Part shown: positions 33,001-41,514 of the stretch, one piece after another | How positions within the stretch are numbered: the first letter of the stretch is position 1 | Layout of the letters: the number at the start of each line of letters is the position of its first letter | Source: Singulisphaera sp. | GTDB taxonomy: Bacteria > Planctomycetota > Planctomycetia > Isosphaerales > Isosphaeraceae | Length of the DNA stretch: 46,080 bases | Reading direction: 5' to 3' | NCBI GenBank assembly: GCA_027451445.1 | Contig: DAIDJG010000039.1 | Span: 1-46,080 of the forward strand | Program-made: the position numbers and the translations under genes | The notes under the pieces: model-generated | Told to the model about the DNA's origin: nothing | Seen by the model: the letters and a program-made list of their open reading frames with translations, nothing else | The model's database searches: none

Positions 33001-34335
33001 ATGAACCGTCGTGATTTCCTCCAAGCCAGCGCCGCCGGGCTCGCCCTAACGAACGTCCACGCGACTTTCGGAGCGGCGGACACCCCGAAGCGGGTCGGTC
33101 TGATCGGCTGCGGCTGGTATGGCAAGGCGGACCTGCTCCGCTTGATCCAGGTCGCGCCCGTCGAGGTCGTCTCGCTGTGCGACGTCGACAAGAAGATGCT
33201 CGCCGGGGCCGCCGAGATCGTCGCATCCCGCCAGAAGTCCAAGAAAACGCCAGAGACGTTCGCCGATTACCGCGAGATGCTCAAGAAGAACGAGCACGAC
33301 ATCGTCCTGATCGCCACTCCTGACCACTGGCACGCCTTGCCGATGATCGCCGCGTGCGAGGCCGGGGCCGACATCTACGTGCAGAAGCCGATCAGCGTCG
33401 ACGTTACCGAAGGCCAGGCCATGCTCGCCGCCGCGCGGAAGCACAAGCGCGTCGTGCAGGTCGGCACCCAGCGCCGAAGTACCCCACACCTGATCGAGGC
33501 ACGCGACCGCATCGTCAAGGAGGGGAAGCTCGGCAAAATCGGCCTGGTCGACATCTACTGCTACTACCATATGCGCAATCGGAGCAACCCGCCGGACACC
33601 AACCCACCCGAATATCTCGACTGGGAGATGTGGACCGGTCCCGCGCCGTTGCTGCCGTACAACCCCATCGCCCACCCGCGCGGTTGGCGGGCGTTCATGG
33701 AGTACGGCAACGGCATCGTGGGGGACATGTGCATCCACATGCTCGACATGGTGCGCTGGATGCTGGAACTGGGGTGGCCCAAGTCGGTGGCGTCGAGCGG
33801 CGGGATCCTCGTGGACAAGGCCGCGAAGGCGAACATCTCGGACACCCAGACGGCCACGTTCGACTTCCCCGAGTTCCCCGTGGTTTGGGAGCACCGCACC
33901 TATGGTGCTCCCGCCGATCCCAAGTACCCATGGGGCGCAACAATCTACGGCGACAAGGGAACCCTCAAGCTGAGTGTCATGGGCTACGACTACATCCCGA
34001 TGGGTGGTGGCCAGCCGGTCCACGTCGATGTGAAATACGAGTTCGACGAATACCCCGAGGACAAAACCGAGAAAGACCTCGAGACGCACGTCGCACCCGC
34101 GATCCGCGGCCACATGAAGGATCTGCTCGCCAACATCGCCTCGCGCGGCAAGCCGGTGGCGGACATCGAACAGGGCTACATTTCAACCACGAGCTGCATC
34201 CTCGCAAATCTGTCGATGAAGCTCGGACGCTCCCTCACTTGGGATGCCACGGGCCAGCGCGTCGCGGGAGACGACGAGGCGAACCGGTTGCTGACGAGGC
34301 CGTACCGCAATCCGTGGCAACACCCGGGCGTGTAG
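33001..34335 (+). CDS. Tat-exported Gfo/Idh/MocA-family oxidoreductase
   Basis: A 444-aa NAD(P)-dependent oxidoreductase. The chosen ATG gives MNRRDFLQASAAGLALTNVH, a twin-arginine signal; a GTG three codons upstream is possible. The Rossmann motif is VGLIGCGWYGKADLLRL (~36-52). ATPDHWHALPM and the catalytic-lysine motif YVQKPISVDVTEGQ (~125-140) follow. The C-terminal beta-sheet domain holds GDMCIHMLDMVRWML and TYGAPADPKYPWGATIYGDK. This is the large planctomycete branch of secreted Gfo/Idh/MocA proteins, thought to act on sugars or cyclitols outside the cytoplasm; specific substrate unknown. It is divergent from the MATE gene, about 200 bp away. Confidence 0.92.
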   Translation: MNRRDFLQASAAGLALTNVHATFGAADTPKRVGLIGCGWYGKADLLRLIQVAPVEVVSLCDVDKKMLAGAAEIVASRQKSKKTPETFADYREMLKKNEHDIVLIATPDHWHALPMIAACEAGADIYVQKPISVDVTEGQAMLAAARKHKRVVQVGTQRRSTPHLIEARDRIVKEGKLGKIGLVDIYCYYHMRNRSNPPDTNPPEYLDWEMWTGPAPLLPYNPIAHPRGWRAFMEYGNGIVGDMCIHMLDMVRWMLELGWPKSVASSGGILVDKAAKANISDTQTATFDFPEFPVVWEHRTYGAPADPKYPWGATIYGDKGTLKLSVMGYDYIPMGGGQPVHVDVKYEFDEYPEDKTEKDLETHVAPAIRGHMKDLLANIASRGKPVADIEQGYISTTSCILANLSMKLGRSLTWDATGQRVAGDDEANRLLTRPYRNPWQHPGV

Positions 34336-34370
34336 GGGCAGGCCCGGTTGAATCGCGCACGGGGATCGAT

Positions 34371-34399
34371 AGTCGACTTTCGCTCCGCGAAAGTCGACT
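34371..34399. repeat. Short copy of the GTCGACTTTCG palindrome
   Basis: AGTCGACTTTCG (34371-34382), a 5-nt centre, then its complement at 34388-34399. The arms equal part of the 31269-31323 repeat. It lies between the convergent oxidoreductase and beta-lactamase-fold genes, where a bidirectional terminator would be expected. Confidence 0.8.
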
Positions 34400-34407
34400 C
34401 TACCCGT

Positions 34408-35622
34408 TCACGGCACTGGGGCAGGGGGGCTCTTATCCGTGAGCGCCTCCGCTGCGATTGTGGCAATCTCAGCGCGAAGCTTCGTCGGGGCAGGGGCCTT
34501 GCCGTCGGGATGAAGACGGCTGGTCAATACGATGACGAACATCCGCGTGTCGGGGTCGATCCATAGACTCGTGCCCGTGAACCCGGTATGCCCGAAGCTC
34601 CTCGGTCCGAGATGCTTCCCTCGAGGGCCGCTGAAGGGCGTGCTGATGTCCCAGCCCAGCCCCCGGCGCTGACCGTCCGGGGTGTTACTGGGGTCGATCA
34701 TCTGACGAACGGCTTCGGGCTCGAGGATGCGCTGGCCGTTCGGCCCTTGGCCTTCATCGAGGATCATCTGCGCGAACACCGCAAGGTCGTCGGCCGTGCC
34801 GAACAGACCGGCATGCCCCGCAACTCCCCCGATTGCCCGTGCTCGCGGATCGTGAACTTCGCCACGGAGCATCTTCCCGTTCGTCGGCTCCGTGGGCGCC
34901 AAAAGCAATGAAGCCGGTGGCAGGTAGGTCAACCCGACGCCAAGTCGATCGAAAATATTTTGGCATGCAAACTGATCCAGGCTCTCACCCGATATGCGCT
35001 CCACCAGCTTGCCGAGGATCAGGTAATTGACGTCGCTGTACAGGAAACGCTCCCCCGGCGGCGCCAGGAGGCTGAGGTTCGCAAGGCGTTCCCAGGCTCG
35101 CTCCGGACCGTCGGCGTAGTCGCGGATCGGGTTGTCGGCCAGCAGGCCCGAGCGGTGCCGGAGCAAGTGCTCGACCGTGATCGCCCCCTTGCCATGGTTG
35201 TCGAATTCGGGCCACAGGCGCGCGAGTGTATCCTCAAGGCGCAGCTTACCGCGCTCCTTCAGGATCATGATTGACGTTGCGGTGGCCACCGGCTTCGTCA
35301 GCGACGCGAGGTCGAAGATCGTGTCGCGGGTCATCGGTTCGGAGCCCGGCACAACCGCGCGCTCGCCGAAGACGCCGGTGTACGCGATCTTTCCTCGCCG
35401 GCCGATTTGGACGACCACGCCGGGAACTTGCTTCCGTTCGACGGCGTCTTGGGCGGCACGGTCCAACTCAGTGCGAAATGTGGGCGCGAACCCCAGGGTT
35501 TCCGGATCGGCATCAGGCAGGGTCGCGGCCGTGGAAGCTCCTGAACAGATGAGGAACAACGCGACAACGAAGAATCTCAAGGTGCACCTCCAGGAGAAAC
35601 GCCTTATCATGGCAACCATCAT
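34408..35622 (-). CDS. Exported beta-lactamase-fold serine hydrolase
   Basis: A 404-aa class-C beta-lactamase/penicillin-binding-like hydrolase. Signal peptide ~1-33 (FFVVALFLICSGASTAA). The nucleophile motif S107-LT-K110 is in FDLASLTKPVATA, the second motif Y195-S-D in FLYSDVNYLILGKL (usually YxN), and the third HTG in FGHTGFTG (~345). Such proteins are usually esterases or DD-peptidases rather than antibiotic-hydrolysing enzymes, so no resistance should be assumed. It starts 134-143 bp from the divergent DUF1549/DUF1553 gene, sharing an upstream region, and converges with the oxidoreductase. Confidence 0.9.
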   Translation of the reverse strand: MMVAMIRRFSWRCTLRFFVVALFLICSGASTAATLPDADPETLGFAPTFRTELDRAAQDAVERKQVPGVVVQIGRRGKIAYTGVFGERAVVPGSEPMTRDTIFDLASLTKPVATATSIMILKERGKLRLEDTLARLWPEFDNHGKGAITVEHLLRHRSGLLADNPIRDYADGPERAWERLANLSLLAPPGERFLYSDVNYLILGKLVERISGESLDQFACQNIFDRLGVGLTYLPPASLLLAPTEPTNGKMLRGEVHDPRARAIGGVAGHAGLFGTADDLAVFAQMILDEGQGPNGQRILEPEAVRQMIDPSNTPDGQRRGLGWDISTPFSGPRGKHLGPRSFGHTGFTGTSLWIDPDTRMFVIVLTSRLHPDGKAPAPTKLRAEIATIAAEALTDKSPPAPVP

Positions 35623-35764
35623 CGACCTTTGACAGGGGAAACCCGCCGCCTCCGAAAAACAGGACCGGGGTGGTTTAATTCCTGTTCAACAATGGTAAAC
35701 TCGACATAAGTCTCGCGCCCGTCCGGCAGGGTGAGGGCAGGGGGGTCGTTGAAGGATGAGAGAT

Positions 35765-38398
35765 ATGATGCGAAGTAACAGCAAGGCCTTGAATCAGGCT
35801 CCGTTGCGACTCCTGACGGCGGTAGCAACAGCGCTTACACTCGCGGCGACGGCCAGCCGGGGTGCGGACGACCTGCGCTATAATCGAGACGTGCGGCCGA
35901 TCCTCGCCGACACCTGTTTCCGCTGCCACGGCCCCGGCGTCCAGAAAGCCGGCCTACGGCTTGATACACGCGAGATCGCCCTCAAACCGACCAAGAGCGG
36001 CGCAGTGCCGATCATCCCGGGAAAAGCGGACGAGAGCGAGATCGTCCGCCGCATCTTCGCGACGGCTGAAGACGAAATCATGCCGCCACCTAAAGCCCTC
36101 AAGCCCCTGAGCGCAGAGCAGAAGAACATCGTGAAACGCTGGATCGAAGCCGGTGCACCCTACGAACGGCACTGGTCGTTCGAGCCCCCTCGCAAGGAGG
36201 CGCCGCCGAGTGTTGAGGGACCCAACTTCCGCATCAACAACCCCATCGATGCGTTCATCGCCGACCGCCTGAAGCGTGAAGGGCTGACCATGCAGCCCGA
36301 GGCCGACAGGGAGACCCTGATCCGGCGCGTGGCCTTGACCCTCACCGGGTTGCCACCCACGCTCCAGGAGGTGGAACAGTATCTTGGCGACACCTCGTCC
36401 AAGGCGTATGAGAATATGGTCGAGCGCTACCTCTTCTCGCCCCGGTTCGGCGAGGAAATGGCGCGGCACTGGCTCGACGTCGCCCGCTATGCCGACACCC
36501 ACGGGCTCCACCTCGACAACGAGCGGCAGATGTGGCCCTACCGTGATTGGGTCGTCCGGGCGTTCAACGACAACCTGCCGTTCGACAAGTTCACGATCCA
36601 GCAGCTCGCAGGCGACCTGCTGCCGAACGCGAGCCGCGAAGATCTTGTCGCGACAGGCTACAACCGCTGCAACGTGAGCACGTCCGAAGGCGGCTCGATC
36701 GACGCCGAATGGATCTTCCGCAACGCCGTCGATCGCACCAGCACCATGGCCGAGACCTGGATGGGTCTGACCGCCGGTTGTGCGGTGTGCCACGACCACA
36801 AGTTCGACCCACTCCCCGCGAAGGATTTTTACTCCCTTTACGCGTTCTTCTACTCGATCGCCGGCCCCGCGATGGACGGCAACGCACTCTTGCATGAACC
36901 CTCTTTGAAACTCCCCACGGCCGAGCAAGAGGCGAAGCTCGCCGCGCTCGACAAGCAACTGAATGAGACCAACTCCGAGATCGCCCAGAAGTACCAGGCG
37001 CTTGCCTACAACGACCCGGCCGAGGTTGCCGCGAGTGCCCCTGAGAAGCCGGCCGACGACCCGCTGCTGTCGCTTCGCGTTTGGTTGAAGAAGGGCGGGG
37101 GGGACCAGGCGAAGGACGCGCCGGCCGACCTGAAGCCGCTCTTGCAGCAAGCGAAAGACGGCAAGCTCAATGCGGACGGCGAAAAACGGCTGCGTGAACA
37201 TTATCTCAAGACTGTCTGCACCACGACCAAGGCCCAGTTCCAGCCACTGATCGAGAAGGCGGCGAACCTCTCCAAGGAACGCACCGCCCTGGATAGTTCG
37301 ATCCCCGCCACGTTCATCTTCCGCGAGATGCCCCAGCCGCGCGAGGCGTTCGTCATGCTCCGCGGGCAGTACGACAAGCCGGGCGAAAAGGTCGAGCCCA
37401 ACACGCCCGCGGTCTTGCCGCCGCTGCAGAAGGCCGGTGCCCGCGCGAGCCGGCTGGACCTCGCCCGCTGGCTCGTCTCGCCCGAGCACCCGCTCACGGC
37501 GCGCGTGGCCGTGAACCGGCTCTGGCAGCAGGTCTTCGGTACGGGGCTCGTGAAGACGAGCTTCGACTTCGGCACCCAGGGCGAGCTGCCGAGCCACCCC
37601 GAGTTGCTCGACTGGCTGGCGGTTACGTTCCGCGAAGGGGGCTGGGACGTCAAGGGCTTCATGAGGATGCTCGTCACCTCGGCCACCTTCCGGCAATCGT
37701 CACGCGTGTTGCCCGACGTGCTGAAGCGCGATCCCGAAAACCGGCTCTACGCCCGCGGGCCTCGCTTCCGGCTCGACGCGGAGCAGGTGCGCGACAACGC
37801 CCTCTACGTCTCCGGCCTGTTGAGCCTCCGCATGGGAGGCAAGGGCGTGCGGCCCTACCAGCCGCCGAACATCTGGGAGCCGGTCGGGTTCTCGGGTTCC
37901 AACACCGCCACCTATCAGGCCGACAAGGGCGAAGCGCTCTATCGCCGAAGCCTCTACACGTTCCTCAAGCGCACGGCGCCGCCCCCCTACATGGCGAACT
38001 TCGACGCGCCCAACCGCGAGTCGTTCTGCACCCGGCGGGAGCGCAGCAACACGCCGCTCCAAGCCTTGCAGACACTCAACGACGTGCAGCACTTCGAGGC
38101 CGCGCGCGCCCTGGCGGAACGCATCGTCGTCGAGGGGGGCACAACCCCGCAGGACCGGATCACGTACGGCGTTCGCATCGTCCTCGCACGCAAGCCCGAC
38201 GCCGACGAGCTGGCCGTGCTCCAGGAGCAGTGCCTCAAACACCTCGACCGCTTCCAGCGCGACGTGGAGGCCGCACGCAAGGTGATCCAGGCCGGCGAGT
38301 CCAAGCCGAGGCCCGGCTTGCCCGAACACGAGGTCGCGGCGTACACGCTGCTGGCCAACACGTTGCTTAACCTGGATGAGACCGTCACACGCAACTGA
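35765..38398 (+). CDS. Exported PSCyt1/DUF1549/DUF1553 protein
   Basis: An 877-aa planctomycete protein. ATG 35765 is preferred: GAAGG sits 9 nt upstream, while the ATG at 35756 directly abuts it. Signal peptide ~12-33. The PSCyt1 haem domain has [18 protein letters not shown] with the CxxCH motif at about C51/C54/H55. DUF1549 (PSCyt2, ~155-360) includes [34 protein letters not shown] and [13 protein letters not shown], which contains a further CxxCH. A coiled linker (~380-500) follows, then DUF1553 (PSD1, ~570-820: [58 protein letters not shown]). It precedes the DUF1501 gene by 68 nt, the standard pairing. Function unknown; exported haem protein. Confidence 0.92.
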   Translation: MMRSNSKALNQAPLRLLTAVATALTLAATASRGADDLRYNRDVRPILADTCFRCHGPGVQKAGLRLDTREIALKPTKSGAVPIIPGKADESEIVRRIFATAEDEIMPPPKALKPLSAEQKNIVKRWIEAGAPYERHWSFEPPRKEAPPSVEGPNFRINNPIDAFIADRLKREGLTMQPEADRETLIRRVALTLTGLPPTLQEVEQYLGDTSSKAYENMVERYLFSPRFGEEMARHWLDVARYADTHGLHLDNERQMWPYRDWVVRAFNDNLPFDKFTIQQLAGDLLPNASREDLVATGYNRCNVSTSEGGSIDAEWIFRNAVDRTSTMAETWMGLTAGCAVCHDHKFDPLPAKDFYSLYAFFYSIAGPAMDGNALLHEPSLKLPTAEQEAKLAALDKQLNETNSEIAQKYQALAYNDPAEVAASAPEKPADDPLLSLRVWLKKGGGDQAKDAPADLKPLLQQAKDGKLNADGEKRLREHYLKTVCTTTKAQFQPLIEKAANLSKERTALDSSIPATFIFREMPQPREAFVMLRGQYDKPGEKVEPNTPAVLPPLQKAGARASRLDLARWLVSPEHPLTARVAVNRLWQQVFGTGLVKTSFDFGTQGELPSHPELLDWLAVTFREGGWDVKGFMRMLVTSATFRQSSRVLPDVLKRDPENRLYARGPRFRLDAEQVRDNALYVSGLLSLRMGGKGVRPYQPPNIWEPVGFSGSNTATYQADKGEALYRRSLYTFLKRTAPPPYMANFDAPNRESFCTRRERSNTPLQALQTLNDVQHFEAARALAERIVVEGGTTPQDRITYGVRIVLARKPDADELAVLQEQCLKHLDRFQRDVEAARKVIQAGESKPRPGLPEHEVAAYTLLANTLLNLDETVTRN

Positions 38399-38466
38399 TT
38401 CGTGGGGTGGACACTTGCCCCGCAAAACCGGGATCATCGCCTTTCCTCGAGTTGAGGTCTACGTCT

Positions 38467-39930
38467 ATGCATCCGATCTTCGAACATCAGTTGCTCCAGA
38501 CCCGCCGCCAGTTCTTTGGCAACGTCGGCCTGCGCGCGGGCGGGATCGCATTGGGGATGATGGCGGCCGAATCCGGCGCACGCGCGGCGACGACCGAGCG
38601 GGTGCACCCGCCACTGCCGGGCTTCCCGCACTTCACCCCGAAGGCGAAGGCCGTCATCTATCTGCACATGAACGGCGGTCCGTCACAACTCGACCTGTTT
38701 GACTACAAGCCGAGGCTGCACCAATTTTTCGATAAGGATCTCCCCGACAGCGTGCGCAACGGCCAGCGCATCACGACGATGACCAGCGGCCAGTCGCGTT
38801 TCCCCGTGGCGCCTTCGAAGTTCAAGTTCCCTCAGTGCGGCCAGAGCGGAATGCGTGTCAGCGAGTTGCTTCCGTTCACGCAGAAGATCGTCGACGACAT
38901 CGCCTTGATCCGCTCCGTGCACACAAACGCGATCAACCATGACCCGGCCTGCACGTTCGTCATGACAGGTCACGAGATCCCCGGCAAGCCGAGCATCGGT
39001 TCATGGCTGTCCTACGGCCTGGGGAGCGAAAGCAACGACCTGCCGGCGTTCGTCGTGTTCACACCGGCCTGGCCCTCGTCGGGCAACGGCCAGGCGCTCT
39101 TCACTCGCATGTGGAGCAGCGGGTTCCTGCCCTCGCGCTACAACGGCGTGGCCTTGCGGGGCAAGGGCGATCCCGTCCTCTACATCGAAAACCCGCCGGG
39201 TGTGACGTCGACGGACCGCCGCTTGATGCTCGACTCCTTGCGCCGGCTCAATCAGCGCGAGTTCGACCGCCTCGGCGATCCCGAGACCCAGACCAGAATC
39301 TCGCAGTACGAGATGGCCTTCCGCATGCAGTCGAGCGTTCCCGAGTTGGTCGACCTGTCCAACGAGCCCAAGCACATCCTCGACCTCTACGGGCCCAAGG
39401 CGACCACGCCGGGCTCGTTCTCTCACAGTGCTTTGCTTGCGCGACGACTCGTGGAGCGCGGGGTCCGGGTGGTTCAGCTCCTCCACCGCGGCTGGGACCA
39501 GCACGGCGCTCTCCCCACCGCGCTCAAGAACCAGTGCGAAGACACCGATCAAGGCACCGCCGCTCTGGTGATGGATCTCAAGCAGCGTGGTTTGCTCGAC
39601 AGCACGCTTGTCGTGTGGGGCGGCGAATTCGGCCGCACGGTCTACTCACAGGGGACGCTCACGCCCGATAACTACGGCCGCGATCACCACCCGCGCAACT
39701 TCTGCATGTGGATGGCCGGCGGCGGCATCAAGGGCGGGGTCGTCCACGGCGAGACCGACGACTTCAGCTACAACATCATCGACAAGCCGGTCCACGTGAA
39801 CGACCTCAACGCGACGATCCTCCACTGCCTGGGGATCGACCACGAGAAGTTCACGTTCAAGTTCCAGGGGCTCGACCAGAAGTTGACGGGGGTCGAGCAC
39901 GCGAAGCCGGTGATGGAGATCGTGGCGTGA
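38467..39930 (+). CDS. DUF1501 protein, Tat-type signal
   Basis: A 487-aa protein. ATG 38467 ([20 protein letters not shown]) has TTGAGG upstream; the longer frame from 38407 overlaps the preceding spacer. [20 protein letters not shown] is a twin-arginine signal. Family motifs: [71 protein letters not shown] and [23 protein letters not shown]1501 has the alkaline-phosphatase/sulfatase-like fold, and the Asp/His residues in these motifs suggest metal binding. It is the expected partner of the upstream DUF1549/DUF1553 gene. Confidence 0.92.
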   Translation: MHPIFEHQLLQTRRQFFGNVGLRAGGIALGMMAAESGARAATTERVHPPLPGFPHFTPKAKAVIYLHMNGGPSQLDLFDYKPRLHQFFDKDLPDSVRNGQRITTMTSGQSRFPVAPSKFKFPQCGQSGMRVSELLPFTQKIVDDIALIRSVHTNAINHDPACTFVMTGHEIPGKPSIGSWLSYGLGSESNDLPAFVVFTPAWPSSGNGQALFTRMWSSGFLPSRYNGVALRGKGDPVLYIENPPGVTSTDRRLMLDSLRRLNQREFDRLGDPETQTRISQYEMAFRMQSSVPELVDLSNEPKHILDLYGPKATTPGSFSHSALLARRLVERGVRVVQLLHRGWDQHGALPTALKNQCEDTDQGTAALVMDLKQRGLLDSTLVVWGGEFGRTVYSQGTLTPDNYGRDHHPRNFCMWMAGGGIKGGVVHGETDDFSYNIIDKPVHVNDLNATILHCLGIDHEKFTFKFQGLDQKLTGVEHAKPVMEIVA

Positions 39931-39955
39931 GATCATTTACCGGCGACCGGACCGG

Positions 39956-40267
39956 TCAAGGCTCGATCTGGCCGCGAGCTGCGTGGTAAATGCGGATGAT
40001 ATAAACAACATCGCCTCGAATCTCGAAGATGATTCGGTACCGGTTCCGCCTGGGCCCGTAGGTCAACTCGCGGATTTCGTTTGGAAACCTGTCGCTCTCA
40101 GGCGCCAACGGACAACGAAGGGGTTGCTTGGATAGGCTCTCGATGTGACGGAAAAGTCCGACGTACCAGCGATCAGCCCGTGCCCTGGACACATTCTCTG
40201 TGATCCACGCATGGGCCGTTCGGGCTTCGATGCGAGCCCTCGCGGTGATTTCGATCCGATACGTCAA
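39956..40267 (-). CDS. parE: RelE/ParE-family toxin
   Basis: A 103-aa toxin of type II toxin-antitoxin systems. MTYRIEITARARIEARTAHA (N-terminal strand and helix), ALFRHIE-like helix (GLFRHIESLSKQP), then RELTYGPRRNRYRIIFEIRG with the basic C-terminal sheet and VVYIIRIYHAARG. Length and layout fit ParE. ParE members poison DNA gyrase and RelE members cut mRNA; the sequence alone does not settle which. It overlaps the antitoxin gene by 4 nt (ATGA), so expression is coupled. Confidence 0.85.
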   Translation of the reverse strand: MTYRIEITARARIEARTAHAWITENVSRARADRWYVGLFRHIESLSKQPLRCPLAPESDRFPNEIRELTYGPRRNRYRIIFEIRGDVVYIIRIYHAARGQIEP

Positions 40268-40503
40268 AGCTTGATTCCCAGCGTACGGCGGACTTCGTCC
40301 TTGAATTCCTCCAGGGGGACCGTGCGGCCGGCATCAATGTCTGCAATGCCTTGGCGGATGGCCTCGATCGATTCGGCCTCGTTGATTCTAGCCTGGAGAG
40401 CGCGGAGCGCCTCGGCCATGACGTCCTGCTCGGACGCGAAGCGTCCATTACGGACCTGCTCCTTCACGAAGGCGTCGAGTTTCTCGGGGAGTTGGACGTT
40501 CAT
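40264..40503 (-). CDS. parD: ParD-like antitoxin
   Basis: A 79-aa protein; ATG 40503 has GCGGAGA about 9 nt upstream, so the upstream part of the open frame is not coding. MNVQLPEKLDAFVKEQVRNG with FASEQDVMAEALRALQ is the ribbon-helix-helix DNA-binding part of ParD-type antitoxins. The C-terminal ~35 residues (INEAESIEAIRQGIADIDAG) form the acidic toxin-binding tail. Antitoxin first with a 4-nt overlap is the standard order. The dimer should repress its own promoter. Confidence 0.85.
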   Translation of the reverse strand: MNVQLPEKLDAFVKEQVRNGRFASEQDVMAEALRALQARINEAESIEAIRQGIADIDAGRTVPLEEFKDEVRRTLGIKL

Positions 40504-40655
40504 GCAAAAGTCTCCGCGTTGGTAACCACTTTCTGCAATGGTAGCACGGATAATCGCGTTCACCAAGCTGCCATCGTTCGTCGTGACTGAGTACGACGTC
40601 CCTTGAACGCGAATTGCCCGCACTTGCAAGATGGACCCAAGGCGGCGCCATTCAA

Positions 40656-40667
40656 TCATTGCAATGA
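40656..40667. promoter_or_regulatory. Palindrome upstream of the toxin-antitoxin operon
   Basis: TCATTGCAATGA is a perfect 12-bp palindrome 153 bp before the antitoxin start, just past the end of the cytochrome gene. It may be an operator, but it is rather distant. Confidence 0.25.
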
Positions 40668-40682
40668 ATCTCGACGGTCTTA

Positions 40683-41504
40683 TCATTCCAAACTCATCAA
40701 ATATGCAAATAAATCGTGCAACTCCTTCACCGTCAACACCTCGCTAAAGTTCTCCGGCATCAGCGACTTCTTCAGCACCTTCACCTCCTCCAGATCTCGC
40801 TTCAAGAATGAGTGAAACCGCCCGTTCTCCTCATGAAGCTGGATACTGAAGTTCGTCTCATTCACGCGCAACCCGGTGATGATTTTCCCATCCTTCGTCG
40901 CGACGGCTACCGCCTCGAACGCTGGATCGATATCCTTGGACGGGAGGAGGATCGACTCCATGATGAACTCCGGAGCGCGGCGGCTGGCGATGCGGTCCAG
41001 ACTCGGGCCGATGCGGCCGCCTTCGCCGTCCACGGTGTGACACTTGGCGCACGGGGCCTTGCCCTTGACGTCGAAAAAGAGGGCCTTGCCGGCCTTGGGG
41101 TCGCCCGGAATGTAGGGCTTCCACGTGCTCTCGCCGGGTGAGCGGTGGAGGCTGCGGATGTACCCGATCACTCGCTGAATCTGCTCTTCCTTGAGCGATT
41201 CGCCCAGCTTCTTCATCGTGGTCTTGGGGACGCCGTTGCGGATGACGTTGGCAATGTCGTTGTCGGTGCTGCCGTGGATCCAGCGGTCGTCGGTGAGGTC
41301 GGGGCCTTTGCCACCTCGGCCGTTGCCGCCGTGGCAGCCGGTGCAGAGGCCCCGGAAGAGCGCCTGGCCTTCCGCCAACGCAGCCGGGTCCGGGGCAGGG
41401 GGCTTCGTCGCAGCGTTCGGCGACTGACTGCGGCCGGGCGTCACCAGCATCAAGCCGGCGCAACCAAGGAAGAACGCGCCCACCACGGCTCGTTTCAAAG
41501 GCAT
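40683..41504 (-). CDS. Exported dihaem cytochrome c, XoxG-like position
   Basis: A 273-aa protein from ATG 41504. Signal peptide ~1-26 (RAVVGAFFLGCAGLMLVTPG). Two haem-c motifs: C54-TG-C57-H58 (LFRGLCTGCHGGNGRGGKGP) and C152-AK-C155-H156 (KAPCAKCHTVDGEGGRIGP). The first domain has a later Met (KTTMKKLGESLKEEQI) as candidate sixth ligand. The C-terminal part (IASRRAPEFIMESILLPSKD; GRFHSFLKRDLEEVKVLKKS) resembles the haem-binding domain of planctomycete/verrucomicrobial proteins. Its start is 10 nt past the stop of the binding-protein gene, so they share a transcript. In methanol-oxidising gene sets this position holds the electron acceptor of the PQQ dehydrogenase; that role is inferred. Confidence 0.88.
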   Translation of the reverse strand: MPLKRAVVGAFFLGCAGLMLVTPGRSQSPNAATKPPAPDPAALAEGQALFRGLCTGCHGGNGRGGKGPDLTDDRWIHGSTDNDIANVIRNGVPKTTMKKLGESLKEEQIQRVIGYIRSLHRSPGESTWKPYIPGDPKAGKALFFDVKGKAPCAKCHTVDGEGGRIGPSLDRIASRRAPEFIMESILLPSKDIDPAFEAVAVATKDGKIITGLRVNETNFSIQLHEENGRFHSFLKRDLEEVKVLKKSLMPENFSEVLTVKELHDLFAYLMSLE

Positions 41505-41514
41505 GAATCGAATC

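Noticed and set aside
34408-35622. Antibiotic-resistance beta-lactamase
   Set aside because: SxxK, Tyr and HTG motifs fit the broad class-C-like hydrolase family, but nothing supports a drug substrate, and the planctomycete family is large and mostly non-resistance.
35954-37696. Long antisense frame (580 codons) opposite the DUF1549/DUF1553 gene
   Set aside because: Shadow of a well-supported gene; no motifs of its own.
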